In this document: positions 38,038 to 46,602 of the stretch, one piece after another
Layout: each line of letters opens with the position of its first letter
Numbering within the stretch: the stretch's first letter is position 1
Assembly (NCBI GenBank): GCA_013359265.1
Contig: JABWCD010000022.1
Span: 122,998 to 186,997, forward strand
DNA from: Candidatus Hydrogenedentota bacterium
GTDB taxonomy: Bacteria > Hydrogenedentota > Hydrogenedentia > Hydrogenedentales > SLHB01
Direction: 5' to 3'
Length of the DNA stretch: 64,000 nt
The notes under the pieces: model-generated
Told to the model about the DNA's origin: nothing
Databases searched by the model: none
Seen by the model: only the letters and a program-made list of their open reading frames with translations
Made by a program: the position numbers and the translations under genes

Positions 38038-39426
38038 CTATGCGCTCGAATCCGGCTCGAGCACCAATTCGCCCTCATCGTTCAACCGGGCCACGAGAGG
38101 GCCGTCCATCTCACGCTCCACGTCCAGTTTCGCGTACGCGATGCGAAGGTGCGTGTCGGGGTACACCTTGCGCCGAATTCGTATGACGGACTTCGCTCGC
38201 TCGTTGGACTGCGCCGTGAGCTGCTCAAGCTCGTGAGTCGTTTGTTCGAGCCGGGCCTCCGCCTTCGCGAGGTCCCTCAGCAACGCATCCATCTTGTCCT
38301 TCAAATAGGAGGAAAGCGTGCTTTCCCGCGCCTTGAACGGCGCGATTCGTTCGTTAAGCTGTACGATCTCCTCGTGGCACTCGTCCGCATCCGCGTGGCG
38401 GGACGCAATCTGCTCCTGCAATGTCGCGTCGACCCCCGCGATCAAGGTCGTGGGCACGTCCCCGTGGCTGCCGACTTGTCCCGCATCGATCCCGAACACC
38501 GCATTCACCCTGCCGCCGATGATTTGCCCGTCCGGAATCAGTACCGCGCCGTGCGCGTTCGTCAAGCATTGGATCAATTCGCGCCGAATTCGAACGTCGT
38601 GGCCCGCAACAATCTCGGCGCGTTCTGCAAACGCGGCCTCAATACTTCCTCCGGCGTGGACCTTGGTCTTGCCGCCGCCAATGATTCCGTGCCCGATCAG
38701 AACGTCGCCGCCCGCTTCTATAATGCATTCCTCCGCGGCCCCGGCCACGTGTACAGTACCGCCCGCCTCGAGTATCGAATCCGGCTCGACATCCTTGGCG
38801 ACGTCCACCGCCCCCGGGTAATTGACATGCCCCGTCTTGATTCCAATGCTGCCCTTGACCGAATACGTGCGGTCGACGGATAGAACGCCCTTCGCAAATC
38901 GCACGCGTCCGATCGTGGTCGCAACAAACGTATTGGTCGCCCCATCGAATTCCACGCCTTCGCCCGCGCGGACATTCGGTCCTCCCGGTTTCGCGACAGC
39001 GATGGTCTTTCCGAATACATCCAACCCGGGCGTGCCGGGCTTCGGAGGGGTTAATGTGGCGATGATGTCGCCCGACGCAACAATACTGTTATCGAGGTGC
39101 TGGCGATAGTCCACCCTGCCCGTCTTGGGGTTTTCCACAAACGGCGCGGAGAAAAAGTCGCGCTCCCACGAAAGCGAGCCGGGCACGGACGGAATCGGCG
39201 GCGTCCCCTGCGACAACACCAACCCTGCAACGTGCGGACCGCTCGACGCCGCCGCAAGCAATGCGGCCTGGATATTCGCCGCCTTCAACGGCGGATCAAT
39301 ACCCATGGTGGCGCTTTGCACCAACACGTCCGCGACGGTTTCGTTTACGTTGCCCGAATCCACGATGCAGTCCACTCGCGCGGACAGCCTATCCTTCGTT
39401 ACGTAAACGCGTGTGGTCGCGGCCAT
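38038..39426 (-). CDS. FapA-like DUF342 protein
   Basis: 462 residues. It follows the FapA (DUF342) plan: an N-terminal domain (ATTRVYVTKDRLSARVDCIVDSG), then the motif DYRQHLDNSIVASGDIIATLTPPKPGTPGLDVFGK, then a right-handed beta-helix core (GGTVHVAGAAEECIIEAGGDVLIGHGIIGGGKTKVHAGGSIEAAF), and a long coiled coil (about 360-420, ECHEEIVQLNERIAPFKARESTLSSYLKDKM). Some family members are linked to flagellar or surface functions or to signalling; the function is poorly known. It lies downstream of two kinases on the same strand (112-base gap) and may be regulated with them. Confidence 0.88.
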   Translation of the reverse strand: MAATTRVYVTKDRLSARVDCIVDSGNVNETVADVLVQSATMGIDPPLKAANIQAALLAAASSGPHVAGLVLSQGTPPIPSVPGSLSWERDFFSAPFVENPKTGRVDYRQHLDNSIVASGDIIATLTPPKPGTPGLDVFGKTIAVAKPGGPNVRAGEGVEFDGATNTFVATTIGRVRFAKGVLSVDRTYSVKGSIGIKTGHVNYPGAVDVAKDVEPDSILEAGGTVHVAGAAEECIIEAGGDVLIGHGIIGGGKTKVHAGGSIEAAFAERAEIVAGHDVRIRRELIQCLTNAHGAVLIPDGQIIGGRVNAVFGIDAGQVGSHGDVPTTLIAGVDATLQEQIASRHADADECHEEIVQLNERIAPFKARESTLSSYLKDKMDALLRDLAKAEARLEQTTHELEQLTAQSNERAKSVIRIRRKVYPDTHLRIAYAKLDVEREMDGPLVARLNDEGELVLEPDSSA

Positions 39427-39538
39427 GTCGCTCCCCGGGCGGTTGCGGGTGCGCGCATATGGCGCACTATCTCACCCCGCTGCGGATGATTATCTGGGTG
39501 AACGGTCAAAAGTCAAGCGGGGCGATACGGTGCCGGCT

Positions 39539-41053
39539 TCATTGCGTGCCGGATCGTTTCGGTTGCCTCTGCAGGATTCTGGCGCGATTCTCTTCAATCT
39601 CCTGTAACGTCACGTTCGAATCCCGATTGAGATCGTTCGCACGGAAAAAGTTGCCAAGTTCCGCCGGCACTTCGTCCAGCGTGATGACGCCGTCCGCGTT
39701 CTTGTCATACAAAAGCATGACGTCCTCCGGCTGGATCGTGTCCTTCCGCAGATTTGGCCGTTGGTCCGCGCGGTCTCGCGCGCCGAGAAACTGCCCGGCC
39801 AATCGCTTTCGCATCGCCATGATCTCGTCGCGCGTCACCGTGCCGTCGCCGTCGCGGTCCGCCTTCAAAAGGACACCCTTTGCGTTGGCCGGCATTTCTT
39901 CCGGTTCGACGGCTCCGCTGCGATTGGCGTCGAAACGCGCGATCACATCGCCTGGCGCGGGCAGCGATGCGCCGTCGAGCGCATCCTCGGCGCTTGCCGG
40001 GGCGCTCGCGGATGCCTCGGCTTTCGCCTGGTTCCGCTGCTCCGTCTGCTTCCGCTTTTCGCGAAGGCCCACCGCACCGGCCATGACCGCAAGAAGTAGA
40101 ACTCCGGCAACGATTGCGATTGTGCGCATTGACGCGCGCCGTCTCGTTGGTATGCGCGAAGGCGAGTTCTCCGGCGCCCGCATCGCGACAGTCTGTTTCA
40201 ACGCCGTGCCCGCTTTGATCAGCGCGAGGTCGGTTAGCACGTCATGCGCCGACTGATACCGCCGCTCCGTGTCCTTCTCCAACAGACGGTGGACAAGTAC
40301 CTTCACCGAATCCGGTACGCCCATGACCATGTCATCGAGCGGCTTGGGCGGGTCCTGCGTGATCTTTCGAATCAGCGTCGCCGGCGTGTCGCCTTCAAAG
40401 GGAACCGCGCCGGTTAGCATTTCATACGCGGTCGCGCCGAGCGAAAAAAGATCGCTCGCGGGCGATATCTCGCCCATGCCGCATTGCTCGGGCGACATGT
40501 ACTGCGGCGTCCCGATGTATGTGCCTTCCGTCGTCAATTGGGTCCGCGCGGATAGAACTTTCGCGACGCCAAAATCGCTGACGTGCGCCTGTTCCCGCTT
40601 GTCGATCAGTATGTTCGCCGGTTTGATGTCGCGGTGGATGACGCCCCTCGCGTGCGCCGTCTCGAGAGCGGACGCGACCTGGCCAACGATATTCATGGCG
40701 CGCTGCCACGGGATTGCGCCCTGCTCTTTCAACACCGTATCGAGCGGTGCGCCATCGATCCATTCCATCGCGAAATACGGCACGCCGTCTTCCGTGCCAA
40801 CCGCGTAAATCTGCACGATGTTCGGATGGTTCAACTTCGCTGCCGCGCGCGCTTCGCGGTGGAAGCGTTCGACCAGTTGCTCGTCGTGCGCCAGACCCGC
40901 GCGAAGCACTTTGAGCGCGACCGGCCGATCGAGCGGAATGTCGTGCGCTATGTACACTTCGCCCATTCCACCTTTCCCAAGGCGGCTATGGATTTGGTAG
41001 TTGCCCAGCCGCTTTCCGGCGAGGCTTCCGGGGTGCGCAGTCTTTTCTTCCAT
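39539..41053 (-). CDS. Membrane Ser/Thr protein kinase with four extracytoplasmic EF-hands
   Basis: 504 residues from ATG 41053, with GGAAG upstream. The Hanks-type kinase (about 15-275) is complete: GKGGMGEVY, Lys48 of VALK, HRDIKPANI (Asp142), DFG at 160-162, and APE-like SPEQ. One TM helix follows (about 310-330). Outside the membrane are four EF-hand loops at 375-386 (DANRSGAVEPEE), 399-410 (DRDGDGTVTRDE), 450-461 (DKNADGVITLDE) and 474-485 (DLNRDSNVTLQE; Ser replaces Gly at position 6). This suggests a calcium-responsive receptor kinase (inference). Tandem with a paralogue 83 bases upstream. Confidence 0.93.
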   Translation of the reverse strand: MEEKTAHPGSLAGKRLGNYQIHSRLGKGGMGEVYIAHDIPLDRPVALKVLRAGLAHDEQLVERFHREARAAAKLNHPNIVQIYAVGTEDGVPYFAMEWIDGAPLDTVLKEQGAIPWQRAMNIVGQVASALETAHARGVIHRDIKPANILIDKREQAHVSDFGVAKVLSARTQLTTEGTYIGTPQYMSPEQCGMGEISPASDLFSLGATAYEMLTGAVPFEGDTPATLIRKITQDPPKPLDDMVMGVPDSVKVLVHRLLEKDTERRYQSAHDVLTDLALIKAGTALKQTVAMRAPENSPSRIPTRRRASMRTIAIVAGVLLLAVMAGAVGLREKRKQTEQRNQAKAEASASAPASAEDALDGASLPAPGDVIARFDANRSGAVEPEEMPANAKGVLLKADRDGDGTVTRDEIMAMRKRLAGQFLGARDRADQRPNLRKDTIQPEDVMLLYDKNADGVITLDEVPAELGNFFRANDLNRDSNVTLQEIEENRARILQRQPKRSGTQ

Positions 41054-41136
41054 CGAAACTTCCAAACTTCACCATGCCGTAGTTTTCGGCAAACAACTCT
41101 CCCGGCTTTAACACCAAACGCGAAGGTTTGGCCCCG

Positions 41137-42603
41137 CTAGCGAGGTCGAGGCCTCGACCCGCCAAGCCCTGGCGGTCCAGGTGGCGGTGCCCCAAACCCT
41201 TGTGCCCCCGGCGGGGGTGGCGGCCCTTGTGCCCCGGCCTGCGACGGGAAGTTCGGGTCACCGGGAGGCGGATGCGCCCCCGGCCCGCCCTGCGGCGGTG
41301 GCCGCCGCTGCGGTGCGGCCTCCAGTTCCTTCAGCGTCAGCACGCCATCCCTGTCGGTGTCCAACATCATCAGGTGCGGCCGTACTTCCGCAGGCAGTTC
41401 GGACGCCACGATCTGCCCGTCGAGGTTCAGGTCGTGGCGCGTAAGCACTTCCCGCGCGGAAAGCGGCGGAGGTGGACCGGGCATACCCGCTGGAGGTCCG
41501 AGCGGCGCAACCGCCGTTTGCGTCGCCGGCGCTACAATCTCGACCTGGCCCGGGTCCGCCGCCGGCGTCGGAGCAGTCGCCGGTGAAGCGCCGGAATCCG
41601 ACCGCGCGCTCAACCCAACCGCCGCTATGCCGACGGCCACGACGACAAGCGCTGCAGCCATCCCAATCGTTTTCGTCGTAACCAGGGGGCGGTGCTTGGC
41701 GCGAGGCGGCGGCAAGGCCGCAACCGGTTGCGCCGTAACATCGATCAGCGGCGCGCTGCCCGACGCAATGCGCGACAGGTCCTCGATCAGTTCCGTCGCC
41801 GTCGCGTAGCGTCGTGCGGGGTCTTTCTCCAACAGTTTTCCGACAATGAAGACCACGCTGTTCGGCACGCCCATGACGAGATCGTCCAAGGGCCGTGGCG
41901 TGTCTTGCGTGACACTTCGAATGACGCCCGCATACGTTTCGCCGGTGAACGGGAGCGATCCCGTCAACATTTCATACAGCATCGCGCCAAGCGAAAAGAG
42001 ATCGCTCGCCGGCGTGACCTTGCCTAGGCCGCATTGTTCGGGAGACATGTACTCCGGCGTGCCAATCAGCGTGCCGTCGGTCGTCAGTTGCGTGTTCGCC
42101 CCGATGACCTTCGCGACGCCAAAATCCGTGACCCGCGCACGGCCCTGTTGATCGATGAGGATGTTTGCCGGCTTGATGTCGCGATGAATAATTCCCCGCG
42201 CATGCGCCATTTCCAGTGCCGACGCAATCTGGCCTGTGATGCTCAGCGCCCGCTGCCACGGAAGGGCCCCATGCTGGCGCAGTACGCTGTCCAGCGCCGC
42301 GCCTTGCACAAACTCCATCGCGATGTACGTCACCGTGTCCGTCGTGCCCACCGCGTATATTTGCACGATGTGGGGATGGCTCAACTGCGCCGCCGCGCGC
42401 GCCTCGCGATGGAACCGCTCGACCAACTGCGGCTCGCGCGCCCACGCAGGCCGCAACACCTTAAGCGCCACCGGCCTCCCCAACGAAACGTCTCGCGCGA
42501 GATACACCTCGCCCATCCCGCCTGCCCCCAAGCGGCGCGCCACCTGAAATTGACCGATTCGGTGGCCCGTCAGACCGTCATTGGCCGGTGTGATGTCGTT
42601 CAT
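41137..42603 (-). CDS. Membrane Ser/Thr protein kinase with two EF-hands and proline-rich tail
   Basis: 488 residues from ATG 42603 (GAGGGAAG upstream). The kinase is intact (GAGGMGEVY, VALK, HRDIKPANI, DFGVAK, SPEQ) and closely similar along its length to the next kinase downstream. A TM helix (TIGMAAALVVVAVGIAAVGL) separates it from an outer part with two EF-hand loops (DLNLDGQIVASE, DTDRDGVLTLKE) and a proline/glycine-rich C-terminus of about 70 residues. The tandem arrangement suggests gene duplication, with the EF-hand number changing between copies. Divergent from a rhodanese gene across only 62 bases. Confidence 0.93.
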   Translation of the reverse strand: MNDITPANDGLTGHRIGQFQVARRLGAGGMGEVYLARDVSLGRPVALKVLRPAWAREPQLVERFHREARAAAQLSHPHIVQIYAVGTTDTVTYIAMEFVQGAALDSVLRQHGALPWQRALSITGQIASALEMAHARGIIHRDIKPANILIDQQGRARVTDFGVAKVIGANTQLTTDGTLIGTPEYMSPEQCGLGKVTPASDLFSLGAMLYEMLTGSLPFTGETYAGVIRSVTQDTPRPLDDLVMGVPNSVVFIVGKLLEKDPARRYATATELIEDLSRIASGSAPLIDVTAQPVAALPPPRAKHRPLVTTKTIGMAAALVVVAVGIAAVGLSARSDSGASPATAPTPAADPGQVEIVAPATQTAVAPLGPPAGMPGPPPPLSAREVLTRHDLNLDGQIVASELPAEVRPHLMMLDTDRDGVLTLKELEAAPQRRPPPQGGPGAHPPPGDPNFPSQAGAQGPPPPPGAQGFGAPPPGPPGLGGSRPRPR

Positions 42604-42665
42604 GGACTTCCCTCGCTCCATGATATTGTACACGGAGTAAACTTTTTTGGAGCCTACGAAGTGTC

Positions 42666-43043
42666 ATGGCCAAACAACATAGTCCCGGGTTCGAGGCGAT
42701 TGTTAACGACGCCCGCTCACGTATTCGCGAATGCACGATTGCCGATTTGAAGCGGCGGCTTGACGCGGGAGACCGGTTCTTCCTCGTCGACGTGCGGGAG
42801 GAATCCGAGTTCGCCAAATCCCACCTGCCCGGTGCAATCCATATCGGCAAAGGCGTCATCGAACGCGACATCGAAACCAAAGTCCCCGATTCCGGCGCGG
42901 ACATTGTCCTGTATTGCGGCGGCGGATACCGCAGCGCCCTCGCAGCGGACGCCGTTCAGAAGATGGGCTACACCAATGTCGTGTCGATGGACGGCGGCTA
43001 CCGTGCATGGTGTGAAGCGGACTACCCGCTCGTGAGAGCGTGA
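42666..43043 (+). CDS. Rhodanese-like sulfurtransferase domain protein
   Basis: 125 residues: a single rhodanese domain with the start TIADLKRRLDAGDRFFLVDVREESEFAKSHLPGAIHIGKG and the active-site loop YCGGGYRS, where Cys carries the persulfide. The end VVSMDGGYRAWCEADYP is typical. Single-domain rhodaneses shuttle sulfane sulfur in the cytoplasm. It stands alone, divergent from the kinases and convergent with the DapA-like gene 14 bases on. Confidence 0.93.
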   Translation: MAKQHSPGFEAIVNDARSRIRECTIADLKRRLDAGDRFFLVDVREESEFAKSHLPGAIHIGKGVIERDIETKVPDSGADIVLYCGGGYRSALAADAVQKMGYTNVVSMDGGYRAWCEADYPLVRA

Positions 43044-43057
43044 ACTAAGCGGAGGAG

Positions 43058-44053
43058 TTATCGCCGCGGCGGCACAGTGTCAAACTTCAACAATTCTGCC
43101 TCAAAGACCGCCTTGAACGACTCGTACGCGTCTTGCGTCAACGGCGCTGGCGCGCCGACGTACGGGTTCGCGCCCATGTCGCGCGCATGCGTCGAGACCG
43201 GGTAGCCGCGGTCAGTGATGTAGCGCTTGAACCATTCGACCGTGCTCACGCCTACCTCGACGAGATAGTTGGTCGAGCGCTGCGCCTCTATAGCGCCCTG
43301 CTGGTCCCCGGCCTCGTATCGATCCTGAATGGCCTTGATGGTAACGGGATTCAGCGTGCAGCCCTGTCCGATGCACGCCGATGCACCTGCGTACAGCGCC
43401 GCGAGAAACCCGCACTCCGATCCGGCGATGAACTTGAAACCGAGCGGGGCCATCGCGTAGCACAGGTTGTAGATGTACTGCGCGTCGACCGTGGACACTT
43501 TCATCGCGGCGACGCGCGGGATTTCCGCGAGGCGTACCGCGAGATCCATGGTTACGCAGTATTCCTTCTGGGTGCCCGGCGGTTGGTAGAGCCAGATCGG
43601 GACCTGGACGGCGTCGCTGATCCGCTCGAAATAACGCAGGATCACGTCCGCGTGCGTCTCGCCGTCTCGCGGCAATAACGCTTCCGGCATCGTGTGGACC
43701 ACGCCCGCCGCGCCCTGCTGCTCCGCAAACTGGCTGAGTTCAACGGCCTGTTGCATGAACACGCCGGGGTCCGGCCGCTTGTCGTAGTTCTTGTCCCAAA
43801 TCCCCGCGGTCCCCACCAGCACCGGCGCGCGCCCGGCAAGATGCGCACACGCCAACGACGCCATCGCCTTCACGTCGTCATACTGGTAGGCGTACATCTG
43901 GCCCATGCCGGACCGAACAAAATAGGTGGAAATCGAACCCGCGTCGTAGAGATAGTCAAGGAGGTTGCGCTGGCCATCCGGGTCGAACCGGCCCTGGTCG
44001 TCCCAGACCGTGAACACGTTCGAGATGGCGCCCCGAACGAAGAAATCTGTCAT
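43058..44053 (-). CDS. Dihydrodipicolinate synthase/N-acetylneuraminate lyase family aldolase
   Basis: 331 residues. The class I aldolase barrel is evident, with IWLYQPP (Tyr of the catalytic set) and the Schiff-base Lys in VAAMKVSTVDA, then FIAGSECGFLAALYAGASACIGQG. The usual GTTGE phosphate/carboxylate motif is replaced by RSGMGQMYAYQ, so a keto-acid other than pyruvate plus aspartate semialdehyde may be used. It is therefore unlikely to be DapA itself; a sugar-acid lyase or dehydratase is more probable. It follows the membrane-protein gene after a 7-base gap. Confidence 0.85.
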   Translation of the reverse strand: MTDFFVRGAISNVFTVWDDQGRFDPDGQRNLLDYLYDAGSISTYFVRSGMGQMYAYQYDDVKAMASLACAHLAGRAPVLVGTAGIWDKNYDKRPDPGVFMQQAVELSQFAEQQGAAGVVHTMPEALLPRDGETHADVILRYFERISDAVQVPIWLYQPPGTQKEYCVTMDLAVRLAEIPRVAAMKVSTVDAQYIYNLCYAMAPLGFKFIAGSECGFLAALYAGASACIGQGCTLNPVTIKAIQDRYEAGDQQGAIEAQRSTNYLVEVGVSTVEWFKRYITDRGYPVSTHARDMGANPYVGAPAPLTQDAYESFKAVFEAELLKFDTVPPRR

Positions 44054-44060
44054 CCGCGAT

Positions 44061-44525
44061 TTAGCCTTTCGGGCGGACAGTGGACGTCGGCGGACGTACC
44101 CCCGGTGCGACCCCTTTCCGCAATGCCTCGCGCTTTGGCAGAGGCTTCTGCGTTTTCATGGGACGGTACCGGAACATCGCGGCAATTATCAACACGACGG
44201 AAGCGCACTCAAGATAGAAAAGCCACTGCGGGTTATACGCTTCCATTTCCCAAGGCGCCGCCAAGGGGGTCATGTACCCCATTCGGACTTTCTCCTGGAC
44301 CAGCATCTTCATCTGCGACTCGAACTGGAACCAGTCGGTCAATGCGACGACATAGTGCAGGATCGTGTGGAAGATGCCAAAGTAAACGATCAACTCGAGC
44401 ACCCACTGAATCGGCCCCCATGTCCACCGGCGTGTGAAATAAAGCAGGGGCGCCACAATCGCAGCAACCACCCCGTACTGTGCTGCGTGCTCCTGAATGT
44501 GCGCGAGTATTAGTTCCAGTTCCAT
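44061..44525 (-). CDS. Small integral membrane protein
   Basis: 154 residues from ATG 44525, with AGGAG nine bases upstream; an in-frame ATG at 44579 adds 18 poorly supported residues. Three hydrophobic segments are seen: YGVVAAIVAPLLYF, WVLELIVYFGIFHTILHYVVALT and WLFYLECASVVLIIAAMF. The C-terminus is basic and proline-rich. No family recognised. The 7-base gap to the aldolase suggests cotranscription. Confidence 0.75.
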   Translation of the reverse strand: MELELILAHIQEHAAQYGVVAAIVAPLLYFTRRWTWGPIQWVLELIVYFGIFHTILHYVVALTDWFQFESQMKMLVQEKVRMGYMTPLAAPWEMEAYNPQWLFYLECASVVLIIAAMFRYRPMKTQKPLPKREALRKGVAPGVRPPTSTVRPKG

Positions 44526-44690
44526 GAGACGGTTCTCCTGCCACGGACGCCAGAGAAAGGCTATCACATTTATCGCCAATTAGCAAGAATTTTCGTGATT
44601 AGCGGAATATACGGTATTGATTTAATTGAATATGGGTCCCCGCTTGTCGATAAGTTCCACACTTTGCTAGACTTACTGTTACGCCGTGTC

Positions 44691-44734
44691 CCTCGCCGGG
44701 TGGGGCGAGGCTCCGACCGAGCCGGACCGCCGGC
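44691..44734 (+). promoter_or_regulatory. Overlapping GC-rich stems in the leader of the MDR oxidoreductase gene
   Basis: Three stems share bases: CCTCGCC (44691-44697)/GGCGAGG (44704-44710); GGCTC (44709-44713)/GAGCC (44719-44723); and GCCGG (44721-44725)/CCGGC (44730-44734). Neighbouring stems cannot all form at once. They end 43 bases before the ATG. They could be attenuation-like alternatives or a REP-like repeat. Confidence 0.4.
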
Positions 44735-44777
44735 TGTTGCAACCCAACGTTGTTGCTAATCCAACGAGGAGACCGCC

Positions 44778-45809
44778 ATGCGCGCCGCACATATTCGCTC
44801 CCACGGAGAACTTGACCAACTCTCCGTTGGCGACGTGCCAAACCCGACAATCGGCTTTGGCGAGGCCCTCGTCGATGTCGAGGCCGCGGCCCTGAACCAT
44901 CTCGATATCTGGGTGCGAAAGGGAAGGCCGGGGCTGACGTTGGCCTTTCCGCATGTGCTCGGTTCGGATGCCGCGGGGACCGTGCTGGACGTGGGCGACG
45001 GGGTGGACCGCACGCTGATTGGCAGCAGGGTGGTGCTGAATCCCGGGCTGTGGTGTGGTCGCTGTGAGTGGTGCCTGCGCGGCGATCACAGCGAATGCTC
45101 AAGCTATAGCATCGTTGGGCTCGGACGATGGGGCACGTTCGCGGAAAACGCCGCTGTCCCCGCGGTATGCCTCGTGCCCGCGCCGGAACACCTGTCCACG
45201 CAGGAAGCCGCCGCGCTCCCGCTGGCCTATCTCACAGCGTGGCGCATGCTTACCACGCGTGGGCAATTGAAGGCGGGGGAGACGGTGCTGATTCACGGAA
45301 TCGGCGGCGGCGTCGCAATCGCAGGGCTGCAACTCGCGAAGCTCATGGGTGCGCGCGTAATCGTAACGTCGTCGAAGCAGGATAAACTGACACGCGCGGG
45401 TGAAATGGGTGCGGATGCGTTTATCAACTACGCGAAGACGCCCGATGTCGGCGCGGAGGTAAAGCGCATCACGCACGGGCGCGGCGTCGATCTGGTGCTC
45501 GATACCACTGGCGCGGGCACGTGGCCCATCAACTTCGCCAGCGTGCGCAAAGGGGGCCGCATCGTGCACTGCGGCGTCACCACCGGCAAGACCGCGGAAG
45601 TCGACATCGCCGCCCTGTACTGGAACCACATCAGCGTTATGGGATCGACTATGGGGTCGCAGGAAGAGTTCCGCGCGATGGTTTCGGCGGTGTCCGCGGC
45701 GAAGATGAAGCCGGTCATCGACAAAGTCTTTCCGCTCGCCGACGCGCGCGCCGCGCAGGAGCGCATGGAAAATGGCGATCAATTCGGAAAGATTGTCTTG
45801 GTAATGTAG
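44778..45809 (+). CDS. Zinc-type MDR alcohol dehydrogenase/quinone oxidoreductase family protein
   Basis: 343 residues; GAGGAG precedes the ATG. The MDR plan is clear: GroES-like N-terminal part, then the NAD(P)-binding Rossmann fold with GIGGGVAIAGLQLAKLMGA. The four-Cys structural zinc lobe is complete (CGRCEWCLRGDHSEC), but the catalytic zinc ligands are not: the usual Cys is Asn (ALNHLDIW) and the GHE motif is LGSD. It therefore probably acts as a zinc-independent reductase on a quinone or enone rather than as an alcohol dehydrogenase (inference). Monocistronic, convergent with the next gene. Confidence 0.88.
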   Translation: MRAAHIRSHGELDQLSVGDVPNPTIGFGEALVDVEAAALNHLDIWVRKGRPGLTLAFPHVLGSDAAGTVLDVGDGVDRTLIGSRVVLNPGLWCGRCEWCLRGDHSECSSYSIVGLGRWGTFAENAAVPAVCLVPAPEHLSTQEAAALPLAYLTAWRMLTTRGQLKAGETVLIHGIGGGVAIAGLQLAKLMGARVIVTSSKQDKLTRAGEMGADAFINYAKTPDVGAEVKRITHGRGVDLVLDTTGAGTWPINFASVRKGGRIVHCGVTTGKTAEVDIAALYWNHISVMGSTMGSQEEFRAMVSAVSAAKMKPVIDKVFPLADARAAQERMENGDQFGKIVLVM

Positions 45810-45830
45810 AAGCCCTCTGCGGTGACCGGA

Positions 45831-46214
45831 TTACTTTGTCCCATATTTCTTTACCCAAACTTTTGGGTCCTCGCCGTGATTCTCTCCCGTCTTGGCCTTC
45901 AGTGAGCGAATGATGCTTAGAATCGCAGAATCCCGCGCTGTTTCAACTAACGCATCGAGCCGCGATCCGGTCGCCTGCTTCGTGCCCGACGGGTAGTAGT
46001 CGATCACGTATGCAAGACTGTCGGCGGCTTCCCCCGGCTCGGCGCGTGCCGCGCGATTGGCCGCGTCCGCAAATACTCGAATTTGGTCTTCGGCGAACGC
46101 GGTGTGGACGACCAGAGAAGTCCACCTGGCGGCGAGATAGCCGCACAACATGAGTAGCACAAAGCACGCCGCACCAAGCCCTATCGTGGAACGGCGCCAA
46201 TGTGGCATCAGCAT
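45831..46214 (-). CDS. Small membrane-anchored protein of unknown function
   Basis: 127 residues (ATG 46214; an ATG at 46208 is also possible). One N-terminal TM or signal segment (STIGLGAACFVLLMLCGYLAARW), then a mostly helical soluble part of about 95 residues with AANRAARAEPGEAADSLAYVIDYYPSGTKQ and ARDSAILSIIRSLKAKTG. The run of Ala and charged residues suggests a small helical bundle. No family recognised. It begins 15 bases after another small secreted protein and may be cotranscribed with it. Confidence 0.75.
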   Translation of the reverse strand: MLMPHWRRSTIGLGAACFVLLMLCGYLAARWTSLVVHTAFAEDQIRVFADAANRAARAEPGEAADSLAYVIDYYPSGTKQATGSRLDALVETARDSAILSIIRSLKAKTGENHGEDPKVWVKKYGTK

Positions 46215-46229
46215 ACGCGGTGATAACCC

Positions 46230-46496
46230 CTAGCGCATACCGTCCGCGTACGCGATCGCCTCGGCGATATGTTTGCGCGCTTTCTTGGCATGACTGATTG
46301 CTTTTTTGTCGTGCCCGCCGAACGGTGGTTCAACACCGGGATTCTCCGCCGCCTGGAGTAGCGCGATGGCCTTTTCCAGGTTGCCATCGGCGTCAGTGAG
46401 CCGCTGGTCAGCCGCGTACACGACCCCGGCAAAGAATGACACTCCGAAACAAATGGCAATAGCGCAGCACAGCATCACCACACGAATCGGCTTCAT
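46230..46496 (-). CDS. Small exported helical protein of unknown function
   Basis: 88 residues from ATG 46496; GGAGGT lies 8-9 bases upstream, and the in-frame ATG at 46511 would contain that ribosome site. Signal segment RVVMLCCAIAICFGVSFFAGVVYA; the mature part is about 60 residues of helices with an Ala/Lys-rich stretch (HAKKARKHIAEAIAYADGM). Likely secreted and helical; function unknown. First of the two small genes here. Confidence 0.75.
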   Translation of the reverse strand: MKPIRVVMLCCAIAICFGVSFFAGVVYAADQRLTDADGNLEKAIALLQAAENPGVEPPFGGHDKKAISHAKKARKHIAEAIAYADGMR

Positions 46497-46602
46497 GTCG
46501 CGCACCTCCATTCTGCTTCCCCCGTCCCGAACGACTGCCCATTCTACCGCCCTGTCGCGAGAACATTTCCACTCACATGCAGCAACATCGCCGCATCCGC
46601 GC

